This document shows positions 1 through 8,452 of a DNA stretch of 64,000 nucleotides, in pieces. Source of the DNA: Paraburkholderia sp. BL9I2N2 (GTDB lineage: Bacteria > Pseudomonadota > Gammaproteobacteria > Burkholderiales > Burkholderiaceae). Location of the stretch: contig NZ_SMGP01000001.1 of assembly GCF_004339745.1 (NCBI RefSeq), positions 3,286,001 through 3,350,000 on the forward strand, in the 5' to 3' direction. Below the pieces are notes generated by a model, which was given only the letters and a program-made list of their open reading frames with translations, searched no databases and had not been told where the DNA came from. The position numbers were made by a program, and so were the translations under genes. Numbering within the stretch: position 1 is the first letter of the stretch; each line of letters starts with the position of its first letter.

Positions 1-1
1 G

Positions 2-361
2 AACGCGCATGTCGCCGCGCTGAATGCCGATTCGCGCTTCAGCGTCGTGCCGGACGTCGCGATTCTCGGCATGGGCGAAGACGGCCACACCGCGTCAATC
101 TTTGCCGACTCGCCCGAATGGGACCACGCGATCACGACGACCGAGCGCTTCGTTGCCGTGCACCCCGGCAGCGCGCCGCATGCGCGCGTGAGCTGGTCCA
201 TGTCCGCGTTGAAGGAAGTGAAGCATCTGTTCTTGCTGATCGCAGGACCGCGCAAGATGGACGTGCTGAATGCCGCGTCCGCTTCGCTACAAAAAAATGC
301 CATCTCGCAGTTGGCAAACGACAAGGGAGTGAGACTCGATGTCTACTGGTGTGCAAACTAA
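2..361 (+). CDS. pgl: 6-phosphogluconolactonase, 3' part
   Basis: Hydrolyses 6-phosphogluconolactone to 6-phosphogluconate between glucose-6-phosphate dehydrogenase and the Entner-Doudoroff or pentose phosphate route. The gene enters from the left edge, so only about the last 119 residues are present; the frame is open from base 2. The segment [14 protein letters not shown] is the family's conserved active-site region, and [12 protein letters not shown] with a C-terminal LDVYW is typical of the end of the protein. The stop overlaps the start of the next gene by 23 bases, so the two are surely co-transcribed and probably translationally coupled. The start codon lies outside the window. Confidence 0.93.
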   Translation, partial: NAHVAALNADSRFSVVPDVAILGMGEDGHTASIFADSPEWDHAITTTERFVAVHPGSAPHARVSWSMSALKEVKHLFLLIAGPRKMDVLNAASASLQKNAISQLANDKGVRLDVYWCAN

Positions 362-2255
362 GGCTGTTCCGGGCGCGGGCCAGCACGCCGATGGACCGAG
401 GCTGCTGGCCGACATCGGCGGCACCAATGCGCGCTTCGCGCTGGAGACTAGCCCGGGCGAAATCGGCTCGGTGAAGGTCTATCCGTGCGCGGACTATCCG
501 GGCGTTGCCGAAGTCATCAAGAAGTATTTGAAGGACACCAAGATCGGCCGCGTGAATCACGCGGCGATCGCGATTGCGAACCCGGTCGACGGCGATCAGG
601 TGAGCATGACGAATCACGACTGGAGCTTTTCGATCGAAGCCACGCGACGCGCGCTTGGTTTCGACACGCTGCTGGTCGTGAACGACTTTACCGCGCTGGC
701 GATGGCGCTGCCCGGTCTCACCGACCAGCAGCGCGTGCAGGTGGGCGGCGGCGCGCGTCGGCCGAATAGCGTGATTGGGTTGCTCGGTCCGGGTACCGGC
801 ATGGGCGTGTCCGGTTTGATTCCCGCTGACGACCGCTGGATCGCGCTCGGCAGCGAAGGTGGCCACGCTACGTTCGCGCCGGCTGATGAACGCGAAGATA
901 TCGTGCTGCAATATGCGCGCAAGAAATGGTCGCACGTGTCGTTCGAGCGAGTGGCCGCAGGCCCTGGCATCGAAGTGATTTATCGCGCGCTCGCGGGCCG
1001 CGACAAGAAGCGCGTGGCGGCAAATGTCGACACCGTCGAGGTCGTCAAGCGCGCGCTGGAAGGCGAGCCGCTTGCGGCTGAGTCCGTCGATGTGTTCTGC
1101 GGCATTCTCGGCACCTTCGCGGGCAATATCGCCGTGACGCTCGGGGCGTTGGGCGGGATCTATATCGGCGGTGGTGTCGTGCCTCGGCTTGGCGAGTTCT
1201 TTTCACGTTCGTCGTTTCGTAAGCGCTTCGAGGCCAAGGGCAGGTTCGAGGCTTATTTGCAGAACGTACCGACGTATGTGATTACCGCTGAATATCCGGC
1301 GTTTCTCGGTGTATCGGCGATTCTTGCCGAGCAGTTGTCGAATCGCGCGGGCGGTAGTTCATCGGCGGTGTTCGAGCGGATTCGCCAGATGCGCGATGCG
1401 TTGACGCCGGCCGAGCGACGTGTGGCCGATCTCGCGCTGAATCATCCGCGGTCGATCATCAATGATCCGATTGTCGATATCGCTCGCAAGGCGGATGTGA
1501 GTCAGCCGACGGTGATCCGGTTTTGTCGTTCGCTTGGTTGCCAGGGGTTGTCGGATTTCAAGCTGAAGCTGGCGACGGGGTTGACCGGTACGATTCCGGT
1601 GAGTCATAGCCAGGTGCATCTGGGTGATACCGCGACGGACTTCGGGGCGAAAGTGCTGGATAACACCGTGTCGGCGATTTTGCAGCTGCGCGAGCATTTG
1701 AACTTCGATCAGGTCGAGCGGGCTATCGATCTTCTGAACGGCGCGCGGCGGATTGAGTTCTATGGGCTCGGCAACTCGAATATCGTCGCGCAGGATGCGC
1801 ATTACAAGTTCTTCCGGTTTGGGATTCCTACTATTGCCTATGGCGATTTGTATATGCAGGCGGCGTCGGCAGCTTTGCTTGGGAAGGGAGATGTGATCGT
1901 TGCTGTGTCCAAGTCAGGGCGCGCGCCTGAATTGCTGCGCGTGCTGGATGTGGCTATGCAGGCCGGGGCTAAGGTGATTGCTATTACTTCGAGCAATACG
2001 CCGTTGGCTAAGCGGGCTACTGTGGCTTTGGAAACCGATCACATTGAAATTCGTGAGTCGCAGTTGTCCATGATTTCGCGGATCTTGCATCTCGTCATGA
2101 TCGATATTCTTGCTGTTGGAGTGGCTATTCGGCGTGCTGTGCCTAGCGCTGATGTCGCGGAGACGGTCGCCAAAGCCAGGCAAGGGGCTGATGATGATGC
2201 TAGTGCTGTGCTCGATTGGTTGAGTCATGGGGCGGCTTCTTCGGCGCGGGATTGA
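339..2255 (+). CDS. glk: Bifunctional glucokinase / RpiR-family (HexR-like) transcriptional regulator
   Basis: One 638-residue protein joins two functions. Residues about 22-335 are a bacterial glucokinase (ATP + glucose to glucose 6-phosphate) with the phosphate-binding [10 protein letters not shown] near residues 24-33 and [12 protein letters not shown] near 150. Residues about 343-415 are an RpiR-type helix-turn-helix ([14 protein letters not shown]), and about 465-600 form a SIS sugar-phosphate-binding domain ([13 protein letters not shown]). HexR-like proteins sense 2-keto-3-deoxy-6-phosphogluconate in other bacteria, so this fusion could couple glucose entry to control of zwf/pgl; that is inference. 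The ATG lies inside pgl. The fusion is known in Burkholderiaceae. Codons in the last third become rich in G and T. Confidence 0.93.
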   Translation: MSTGVQTKAVPGAGQHADGPRLLADIGGTNARFALETSPGEIGSVKVYPCADYPGVAEVIKKYLKDTKIGRVNHAAIAIANPVDGDQVSMTNHDWSFSIEATRRALGFDTLLVVNDFTALAMALPGLTDQQRVQVGGGARRPNSVIGLLGPGTGMGVSGLIPADDRWIALGSEGGHATFAPADEREDIVLQYARKKWSHVSFERVAAGPGIEVIYRALAGRDKKRVAANVDTVEVVKRALEGEPLAAESVDVFCGILGTFAGNIAVTLGALGGIYIGGGVVPRLGEFFSRSSFRKRFEAKGRFEAYLQNVPTYVITAEYPAFLGVSAILAEQLSNRAGGSSSAVFERIRQMRDALTPAERRVADLALNHPRSIINDPIVDIARKADVSQPTVIRFCRSLGCQGLSDFKLKLATGLTGTIPVSHSQVHLGDTATDFGAKVLDNTVSAILQLREHLNFDQVERAIDLLNGARRIEFYGLGNSNIVAQDAHYKFFRFGIPTIAYGDLYMQAASAALLGKGDVIVAVSKSGRAPELLRVLDVAMQAGAKVIAITSSNTPLAKRATVALETDHIEIRESQLSMISRILHLVMIDILAVGVAIRRAVPSADVAETVAKARQGADDDASAVLDWLSHGAASSARD

Positions 2256-2359
2256 TGTTGCGGGTTTTGGTCTGCGCCGCAGGTGGTTGTTGGTTGGTTT
2301 TAAGGTGTTGGCCTTTCCTTGATTTGTTAGTGGTCTATTCGCGTTGCCCCTGTGCGGGG
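2256..2359. other. Non-coding, strongly G/T-rich stretch before the IS
   Basis: No gene is visible. Bases 2281-2340 contain 48 G or T out of 60. The last 50 bases (2310-2359) are the left part of intergenic repeat copy A, interrupted here by the insertion sequence. Confidence 0.7.
2310..2359 (+). repeat. Intergenic repeat copy A, left fragment (split by IS)
   Basis: This fragment matches, in reverse complement, the right ends of copies B (4160-4367) and C (51512-51721). It ends in the small hairpin GCCCCTGTGCGGGGC, where the IS entered. The repeat continues at 3726. Removing the IS and one copy of the target duplication restores a contiguous repeat that aligns with B and C from end to end. 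Confidence 0.88.
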
Positions 2360-2380
2360 CAATGCTCTCAACTTAAGCCC
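2360..2380. repeat. IS left terminal inverted repeat
   Basis: These 21 bases are the exact reverse complement of 3705-3725. The transposase stop codon lies 7 bases inside this end. Confidence 0.92.
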
Positions 2381-2387
2381 CATTCCA

Positions 2388-3557
2388 TCAAGCGACCTTG
2401 TACGCGAGATGGAGATGGGGTTTGGCTTTTCTGGGCGGTCGTGGGTAAGAGCGCGAGGGCTGGATACGACATCGGGCTCCGTGGATGGCGGGCATGAGAT
2501 CGGCGAGCCGGTTCAGGCAGCGCTCAATCCGTAGCAGGCACGCGCCGAGGATCGGCTTGAGTGCGCCCAGCGCGTACAGACGGTTTGGATGACTGGTGTG
2601 GTCGTCTTTGGCTGGATCGTCCAGGTCATTGAGTAGCGTACACAGGTTATCAGCGACGGTTTTCGCACCGAAGTCCTGCTGCAGCGCCAGGTAATCCAGG
2701 CCGGTGACAGCCTCAAGCCGCAGTCGGTGCTTCAGACGTTTGAACGCTTCCTCAATACGCCAGCGTTGATGATAGAGCGCGCCGAAAGCGCTGGCCGGAT
2801 AACGTTCGCGCTCCAGCAGCGAGGTCATCAGCACACGCACGCGGCCGCTGGGCGTGACGTCCCGGATCAGGCGCACGGTGGTAGGCGTGCGCGCCAGTTC
2901 ATAGTCGCGGGCATCCTCTTCGTTGGGCGCGCCCAGTGTCACGACCTGCTCGGCCTGGCCGCTGCGCGCAAACGCGCTTACACATTTCCATCCTCGGGTA
3001 TCCACGCGCAGGCAGAAGTGGATCTCGCGCTGCGCCAGCGCAGCCACCATCATGTTGCCGATATAGCCGCGATCAAGCAGCAGCAGATCGGTGTGCGGCT
3101 GAAGCACATCCAGCGCTTCGAACAGCATCTGCCGCTCGGCGCCGTCGGCCGGATGGAGCGCGGCATGCAACGTCAGTTCGGGCCCCGGCAGGAACAGCGC
3201 GAACGCGTAGTGATCGGCGCGCAACGCATGGCCCTGGCGGGTCGCCACCCGCAGCCGGGTGCCGTCGGCTGCGACCGGCCTCAGGCCGTTCCAGCGCATC
3301 GAGTCAATATGGGGTTGGGCAAGCTCAATCAGACGTGCGCGGGCCCGTTCGAACAGCTCGGCCGACAGCCCCCGGCGCGCCTTGCTGAAGGCCTGTGCAC
3401 TGACGCCGCGGGTACGCACGCCGCATTCGCCGAGCTCACCAAACAGGCCATCGAGCTCGGCCTGCACGCTCGCGCACATGCCCGACATCATCAGCGCGGC
3501 CATGCGCGGCAATGTCAGTGTGCGATTGCGGGTGAATGCAGTGGGAGAAAGACGCAC
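2388..3557 (-). CDS. IS4-family DDE transposase, probable N-terminal frameshift
   Basis: Cuts and joins the IS ends. The 389 readable residues from a GTG at 3557 hold a DDE catalytic core: first Asp in VAADGTRLR, second in LLLDRGYIG, and the IS4 signature around the Glu in YHQRWRIEEAFKRLKHRL (Y-2-R-3-E-6-K spacing). In the same frame upstream there is more protein-like sequence (QLLAEFSDFLFDPALAERV) but no ATG. An ATG at 3634-3636 begins MNSNTSVLP in another frame; removing one C from the run at 3611-3613 joins it as MNSNTSVLQLLAEFS. The copy therefore looks frameshifted near its start, or uses an alternative start or a recoding event. Confidence 0.85.
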   Translation of the reverse strand: MRLSPTAFTRNRTLTLPRMAALMMSGMCASVQAELDGLFGELGECGVRTRGVSAQAFSKARRGLSAELFERARARLIELAQPHIDSMRWNGLRPVAADGTRLRVATRQGHALRADHYAFALFLPGPELTLHAALHPADGAERQMLFEALDVLQPHTDLLLLDRGYIGNMMVAALAQREIHFCLRVDTRGWKCVSAFARSGQAEQVVTLGAPNEEDARDYELARTPTTVRLIRDVTPSGRVRVLMTSLLERERYPASAFGALYHQRWRIEEAFKRLKHRLRLEAVTGLDYLALQQDFGAKTVADNLCTLLNDLDDPAKDDHTSHPNRLYALGALKPILGACLLRIERCLNRLADLMPAIHGARCRIQPSRSYPRPPRKAKPHLHLAYKVA

Positions 3558-3704
3558 GCGCTCAGCGAGCGCCGGATCGAACAGGAAATCGGAGAACTCA
3601 GCCAGGAGTTGGGAGGACGCTGGTATTTGAGTTCATATCGTCGATTTATCAATCAGTTATGCGATGAAGTTTACAGATCGAACGCCCCGTATACAAGCCC
3701 TTTC

Positions 3705-3725
3705 GGGCTTAAGTTGAGAGCATTG
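3705..3725. repeat. IS right terminal inverted repeat
   Basis: Exact inverted partner of 2360-2380; the candidate transposase ATG (3636) lies about 70 bases inside this end. Confidence 0.92.
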
Positions 3726-3896
3726 CTGTGCGGGGCGGCACCTACTTTTCTTTGCCGGCCGCAAAGAAAAGTAGGCAAAAGAAAGCGGCTCACACCGCTA
3801 ATTCTTAAGCGGGTCCCCCGCGCAGGCGCGGTAGTGGTGCATCTGGAATCTGTGTTCTCGCACTTTCTGCCTCAGTGACAAGGCGCTCATTCTTCC
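3726..3896 (+). repeat. Intergenic repeat copy A, right fragment
   Basis: Continues copy A after the IS. It contains the long hairpin 3741-3775, the segment ending in an AAGCGGGTCCC block, the well-conserved CATCTGGAATCTGTG (3840-3854) and the end block GCTCATTCTTCC. Copies B and C carry the same blocks in the same order, inverted. No gene is present; stop codons interrupt all plausible frames. Confidence 0.88.
3741..3775. repeat. Long hairpin of repeat copy A
   Basis: Arms CCTACTTTTCTTTGC and GCAAAGAAAAGTAGG (15 bp, perfect) enclose a 5-base loop CGGCC. The arms differ from those in copies B and C but pairing is fully kept. No T-run follows on either strand, so it is not a standard intrinsic terminator. 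Confidence 0.88.
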
Positions 3897-4159
3897 CGCC
3901 TCGCGCGATGCGCTCGCCGGAACGGTCTGCTTAAAATCCCTGGGTTTCGCTGTGCGCGGTGGGGGCCGTCGGCTCCGGCTCGGCGAAGTGCCGTTATAGG
4001 CTTCCGGTTCGTTAAGCGTGGTTGCGTCGGGAAACCGTTGGAGCCGACACGGTGCATTCGCGGTCACCACGGCTCACGGCTCACGGCTCACGGCTCACTG
4101 TCAGTGTGCGATCGCTGTGCGACGCGAGATCGTTTTGAATTGCATCTGCTTGCGCCGCC
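3897..4159. other. Spacer between inverted repeat copies A and B
   Basis: No convincing gene. The stretch separates two inverted repeat copies and contains four exact tandem copies of GGCTCAC at 4071-4098. Short open frames here have no ribosome-binding site or recognisable protein. Confidence 0.6.
4071..4098. repeat. Tandem 7-bp repeat, four copies
   Basis: GGCTCAC is repeated four times without a mismatch. It lies in the non-coding spacer, so copy number could change freely by slippage. Confidence 0.85.
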
Positions 4160-4367
4160 GGAAGAATGAGCGCCTTGTCACTCACGCGGAATGTGCGAGA
4201 ACACAGATTCCAGATGAACCACTACCGCGACTGCGCGAGGGACCCGCTTATGAGCTAGCGGTGTGAAGCGGCTTTCTTTGCCTACTTTCTTTGCCGCGGC
4301 AAAGAAAGTAGGTGCCGCCCCGCACAGGGGCAACGCTAATAGACCACTAACAAAACAATGAAAGGCC
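4160..4367 (-). repeat. Intergenic repeat copy B (208 bp, inverted relative to A)
   Basis: Complete copy of the repeat shared with A and C. In plus-strand order: GGAAGAATGAGCGCC, the block around CACAGATTCCAGATG, the perfect palindrome 4281-4312, the small hairpin GCCCCGCACAGGGGC, then a block reading AGACCACTAAC and AAAGGCC. Its right end is 80 bases before the bestrophin gene, so it may form part of that gene's leader. Confidence 0.9.
4281..4312. repeat. Perfect 32-bp palindrome of repeat copy B
   Basis: The sequence reads CCTACTTTCTTTGCCG followed by its exact reverse complement CGGCAAAGAAAGTAGG. It is the copy B version of the long hairpin; each arm is one T/A pair shorter in the run than in copy A. 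Confidence 0.92.
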
Positions 4368-4446
4368 AACGCCCAAAACATCCGCCAAAAACCCAAAAAA
4401 GCGATAATAGAAACCCCGAAGCGCCGCAGGCAAAAAGCACACCCCA

Positions 4447-5373
4447 ATGATCATCCGCCCCCACCTCCATTGGTTCCGCATGCTGCTAGCCTGGCGAGGC
4501 TCCGTGCTCCCGCAGTTGCTCCCGCGCCTATTCCTGATCTTCTGCATTTCGATCGTCGCCGTGGCGGCCCACGACCACCTGCTCCCGATCTCGCTAAACC
4601 TCAACACGACAGCGCCCTTCTCGCTAATAGGCATCGCGTTAGCAGTCTTCCTGGGCTTCAGAAACAACGCCAGCTACGACCGCTGGTGGGAAGCCCGCAA
4701 GCTCTGGGGCCAACTGCTGAACGAGTCACGCTCACTCATCCGCCAGACGCTCACGCTGCCGACAAAACAGCTCCCACAAGAAGACATCAAAGAATTTTTC
4801 ATAGCGCTCAGCGCCCTCCCGCACGCGCTGCGTCATCAGCTCCGCAAGAGCGACGCACGCGAAGACCTCGCCGAACGCCTGCCGCCAGCCCTCTTCGCCC
4901 GTGTCATAGCGTCGCGCTACAAACCGGCCACCTTGATGCTTTACCTCGGCGAATGGGTGCAACGTCACGCTCGCTCAGGCGCGATCGATCCAATGGCGGT
5001 CATCGCCTTCGATCGGAATCTGAATGGAATCTCGGAAGTAATCGGCGGATGCGAGCGCATTGCTTCGACGCCGCTGCCGTTCGCCTATTCGGTGATGATT
5101 CACCGCACGGTGTATTTCTTCTGCGCGTCCCTGCCGTTCGGACTGGTGGACAGCATCGGCATCTTCACGCCCGTCTTCGCGGTCTTCGTGGCGTATACGT
5201 TCATGGCGCACGAAGCCATTGCATCTCAAATCGAAGAGCCTTTCGGCATCGACGACAACGACCTCGCGCTCAACCTGATGTCCGTGGCAATCGAGGACGC
5301 CATGCGCGACATGCTCGGCGAACCGGCTGTTCAATTGCCGAGCCCGGAAGCGGAAGGCTACATAGTCAATTAA
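4447..5373 (+). CDS. Bestrophin-family anion channel protein
   Basis: A 308-residue inner-membrane protein of the bestrophin/UPF0187 (YneE) family, which form pentameric ion channels. The family signature FLGFRNNASYDRWWEARKLW lies near residues 74-93, after a hydrophobic segment (about 18-40) and a second one (about 56-75); another hydrophobic pair is near 215-260. Length is normal. The ion carried cannot be told from sequence. The gene stands alone behind repeat copy B; the leader is strongly A/C-rich (46 of 60 bases at 4381-4440) and has no clear Shine-Dalgarno before the ATG. Early codons are also unusually rich in A and C. Confidence 0.85.
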   Translation: MIIRPHLHWFRMLLAWRGSVLPQLLPRLFLIFCISIVAVAAHDHLLPISLNLNTTAPFSLIGIALAVFLGFRNNASYDRWWEARKLWGQLLNESRSLIRQTLTLPTKQLPQEDIKEFFIALSALPHALRHQLRKSDAREDLAERLPPALFARVIASRYKPATLMLYLGEWVQRHARSGAIDPMAVIAFDRNLNGISEVIGGCERIASTPLPFAYSVMIHRTVYFFCASLPFGLVDSIGIFTPVFAVFVAYTFMAHEAIASQIEEPFGIDDNDLALNLMSVAIEDAMRDMLGEPAVQLPSPEAEGYIVN

Positions 5374-5399
5374 GCAGGCTCACGCCCGAGGCACACCGC

Positions 5400-6143
5400 T
5401 CAACTATTGCCGACTGTTTCCGACAATCGCTTGAGTGTCGCGACCCGCGCGCCGATCACATCGATACGACTGCGCTCATCGACCACCGGCGTCGTGGCGT
5501 TCAGATACGCGGTCCACGCCTTCTGTGCATGCGTCAGTGTCGGACGCGTACGCGCCGGCATCTTCGACTGCAAGCGTCGGTAATAGCGGTTCAGATCGAA
5601 CATCGCATGTTCGCACTGCGCGTCCGCGCTGCAGGCACGCACCCGACGCGGCGGATCGCCGCCGGCACTCGCCTTCGCCACCGCGCTGCGCAGCGCCAGC
5701 GCGCGGTCGCGCACCGGCTGCAACTGCATGTCGGCTTCGGCGAGCACGTACATCGTGCCGCGCGTCGTGGCGAACACGGCCGCAAGCAACTGCTTCTCGG
5801 CATCGCGTGAAGCCTGCCAGCTCGCCTGACTCTTTTCCCACTGCTTGCGCTGCGCGGGCGGCAACTTCTGCTGAAGCTGCTGCCACGCGTTATCGAGCGC
5901 GGTCTTCCAGCCGATCCGCGCGTTGTCCATGCACTGCACTTGCCCTGTTGTCGACGACATGTCGCTGCGCGCAAGACACGCGCGCATCGACGCGTCGATC
6001 GGATCGGCGGCGGCGACTTCGGCGTGCGCCGATAGCGGAAGCGCGCCTAGCACCGCAGCCGAAGCCAGCGCCAACGCGCCGAACGCGCGACGCGCGCCGC
6101 GAACGCCGACGCCGGCCGCCAACAGGGACTTCACTCGCCGCAT
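5400..6143 (-). CDS. LprI-like (DUF1311) exported protein
   Basis: An exported protein with two Cys-containing segments of the LprI/DUF1311 lysozyme-inhibitor-like type: one around MRACLARSDMSSTTGQVQCM with a following W-rich region (WQQLQQKLPPAQRKQWEKSQASW), and a second around CSADAQCEHAMFDLN with an ending AQKAWTAYLNA. The N-terminus MRRVKSLLAAGVGV followed by an Ala/Leu-rich stretch ending in AHA is a signal peptide. The chosen ATG at 6143 lies just after the stop of the decarboxylase gene; an upstream start at 6161 would overlap it by 16 bases. Lysozyme inhibition is known only for some relatives, so the function here is unproven. Confidence 0.75.
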   Translation of the reverse strand: MRRVKSLLAAGVGVRGARRAFGALALASAAVLGALPLSAHAEVAAADPIDASMRACLARSDMSSTTGQVQCMDNARIGWKTALDNAWQQLQQKLPPAQRKQWEKSQASWQASRDAEKQLLAAVFATTRGTMYVLAEADMQLQPVRDRALALRSAVAKASAGGDPPRRVRACSADAQCEHAMFDLNRYYRRLQSKMPARTRPTLTHAQKAWTAYLNATTPVVDERSRIDVIGARVATLKRLSETVGNS

Positions 6144-6145
6144 CG

Positions 6146-8431
6146 TCAGGCGCGAACGCAATCGACGAAGTATTCGATGCGCCCGTTGATCGTTTCGCCG
6201 ACGAGTCCGTGGATGTCCGTGTGGAAACCCGGGAAGCGCTCGTTGAACTCGCGCGCGAAACGCAAATAGTTGACGATGGTCCTGTTGAAGCGCTCGCCCG
6301 GAATCAGCAGCGGAATGCCCGGCGGATACGGCGTCAACAGGATCGACGTGACGCGGCCTTCGAGTTCGTCGATAGGCACGCGATCGATCTCACGGTGCGC
6401 GAGCTTGGCGAACGCGTCGGACGGCTTCATGGCCGGTTCCATGCTCGACAGGTACATCTCGGTCGTCAAGCGCGCGATGTCGTTCGCACGGTACACGCTG
6501 TGAATCTGCTCGCACAGATCGCGCAGACCGACGCGCTCGTACATCGGATGATGCGAGACGAACTCGGGCAGCACGCGCCACAGCGGCTGGTTGTTGTCGT
6601 AGTCGTCCTTGAACTGCTGGAGTTCGGTGACCATCGAGTTCCAGCGGCCCTTGGTGATGCCGATCGTGAACATGATGAAGAACGAATACAGCCCGGTCTT
6701 CTCGACGATGATGCCGTGCTCGGCCAGATACTTCGTGACGATCGCAGCCGGAATGCCCGACTCGCCGAAGCCGCCGTCCATGTCCAGACCCGGCGTGACG
6801 ATGGTCGCCTTGATCGGGTCGAGCATGTTGAAGCCTTCGGCGAGCGGTCCGAAGCCGTGCCACTTGTCGTTCGGTCGCAGCATCCAGTCTTCGCGCGAGC
6901 CGATGCCTTCTTCGGCGAACTGGTCCGGGCCCCACACCTTGAAAAACCAGTCGTCGCCGTATTCGGCGTCGACCTTGCTCATCGCGCGGCGGAAGTCCAA
7001 CGCCTCTGCGATCGACTCTTCGACGAGCGCGGTGCCGCCCGGCGCTTCCATCATGGCCGCGGCCACGTCGCACGAGGCGATGATCGCGTACTGCGGGCTG
7101 GTCGACGTGTGCATCAGATACGCTTCATTGAAGCGATGCTTGTCGAAGCGGCTGTTCTTCGAATCCTGCACGACGATCTGCGAAGCCTGCGAAATGCCGG
7201 CCAGCAGCTTGTGCGTGGAGTGCGTGGCGAACACCATCGCGCCGATGCGCGGACGCCCCGCGCCGATCGCGTGCATGTCCTGATAGAACTCGTGGAATTC
7301 CGCGTGCGGCAGCCAGGCTTCGTCGAAGTGCAGCGTGTCGAGCCAGTCGCCCAGCATCTCCTTGATCATCTCGACGTTGTAGATCACGCCGTCGTAGGTG
7401 CTCTGCGTGATGGTCAAAATGCGCGGCTTGAGATCCGGATTCTTCGCGAGTGCTTCGCGGGCGAACGGGTTCGCGAGAATCTTCTTCTTGATGTTTTCCG
7501 GTTCGAACTCGCTGCGCGGAATCGGCCCGATGATGCCGAAGTTATTGCGCGTGGGCGTGAGGAACACCGGAATCGCGCCGGTCATGGTGATCGCATGCAG
7601 GATCGACTTGTGGCAGTTGCGGTCCACCAGCACGATGTCGCCCGGCGCAACCGTGCCGTGCCAGACGATCTTGTTCGACGTGGACGTGCCGTTGGTCACG
7701 AAGAACACGTGGTCCGCGCTGAAGATGCGCGCCGCGTTGCGCTCGGACGCCGCCACCGGACCGGTGTGATCGAGCAGCTGGCCGAGTTCGTCGACGGCGT
7801 TGCACACGTCCGCGCGCAGCATGTTCTCGCCGAAGAACTGGTGGAACATCTGGCCGAGCGGGCTCTTCAGGAACGCCACGCCGCCCGAGTGCCCCGGGCA
7901 GTGCCACGAATACGAGCCTTCGTCCGCGTACTGCACCAGTTCCTTGAAGAACGGCGGCGCGAGCGAATCCAGATACACCTTGGTCTCGCGGATGATATGG
8001 CGCGCGACGAACTCCGGCGTGTCCTCGAACATGTGGATGAAGCCGTGCAGTTCGCGCAGGATGTCGTTCGGCAAGTGACGCGAGGTGCGCGTTTCGCCGT
8101 ACAGGAAGATCGGAATGTCGGCGTTGCGGCGGCGCACTTCGGTCACGAACGCGCGCAGCGCGACGATCGCGGCGGCCAGCTCCGGCGTCTCGCCTTCCAC
8201 CACCACGTTATCGACGTACGGCAGCAGTTCGTCGTCGTCGATCGAGAGGATGAAGCACGAGGCGCGGCTCGACTGCTGCGCGAACGAAGTCAGATCGCCA
8301 TAGCTCGTCAACCCGAGCACTTCCGCGCCTTCTTTCTCGATGGCTTCGGCCAAGGCCCGGATGCCGGAACCCGAGATGTTCTCGGAGCGGAAATCTTCGT
8401 CGATGATGACGACGGGAAAACGAAACTTCAT
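6146..8431 (-). CDS. Orn/Lys/Arg decarboxylase, class III-fold PLP enzyme (AdiA/LdcC-like)
   Basis: A 761-residue PLP-dependent basic amino acid decarboxylase, full length for the inducible acid-stress type. The N-terminal wing domain (about 1-130, VVIIDEDFRSENISGSGIRAL) is followed by the PLP domain with the Schiff-base Lys in ATHSTHKLLAGISQ near residue 406 and the cofactor segment FDEAWLPHAEFH. The C-terminal domain holds LTPYPPGIPLLIPGERF. Such enzymes consume a proton per reaction and yield agmatine, cadaverine or putrescine; the substrate (arginine, lysine or ornithine) is not decided by what I can see. No matching antiporter is adjacent. The ATG has GGAGA upstream, just past a hairpin at 8453-8482. 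Confidence 0.9.
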   Translation of the reverse strand: MKFRFPVVIIDEDFRSENISGSGIRALAEAIEKEGAEVLGLTSYGDLTSFAQQSSRASCFILSIDDDELLPYVDNVVVEGETPELAAAIVALRAFVTEVRRRNADIPIFLYGETRTSRHLPNDILRELHGFIHMFEDTPEFVARHIIRETKVYLDSLAPPFFKELVQYADEGSYSWHCPGHSGGVAFLKSPLGQMFHQFFGENMLRADVCNAVDELGQLLDHTGPVAASERNAARIFSADHVFFVTNGTSTSNKIVWHGTVAPGDIVLVDRNCHKSILHAITMTGAIPVFLTPTRNNFGIIGPIPRSEFEPENIKKKILANPFAREALAKNPDLKPRILTITQSTYDGVIYNVEMIKEMLGDWLDTLHFDEAWLPHAEFHEFYQDMHAIGAGRPRIGAMVFATHSTHKLLAGISQASQIVVQDSKNSRFDKHRFNEAYLMHTSTSPQYAIIASCDVAAAMMEAPGGTALVEESIAEALDFRRAMSKVDAEYGDDWFFKVWGPDQFAEEGIGSREDWMLRPNDKWHGFGPLAEGFNMLDPIKATIVTPGLDMDGGFGESGIPAAIVTKYLAEHGIIVEKTGLYSFFIMFTIGITKGRWNSMVTELQQFKDDYDNNQPLWRVLPEFVSHHPMYERVGLRDLCEQIHSVYRANDIARLTTEMYLSSMEPAMKPSDAFAKLAHREIDRVPIDELEGRVTSILLTPYPPGIPLLIPGERFNRTIVNYLRFAREFNERFPGFHTDIHGLVGETINGRIEYFVDCVRA

Positions 8432-8452
8432 GGGCGATTCTCCAAAAAGAAC

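Larger units (their letters stand above)
2360..3725 (-). mobile_element. IS4-family insertion sequence with target duplication
   Basis: The element is about 1366 bp and carries one transposase gene on the minus strand. The ends are perfect 21-bp inverted repeats (2360-2380 and 3705-3725, outer end CAATGCTCTCAAC). It is flanked by a direct repeat CTGTGCGGGG at 2350-2359 and 3726-3735, a 10-bp target duplication (11 bp if the ambiguous edge C is counted), in the size range usual for IS4-family elements. The insertion splits intergenic repeat copy A. Perfect ends and duplication suggest a fairly recent event. Confidence 0.93.

Noticed and set aside
3741..3775. Intrinsic terminator in the repeat hairpin
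   Set aside because: Stem is strong but no T-run follows on either strand in any of the three copies.
2727..3878. A 383-codon plus-strand frame across the IS
   Set aside because: It is antisense to the transposase and runs out through the terminal repeat into the intergenic repeat.
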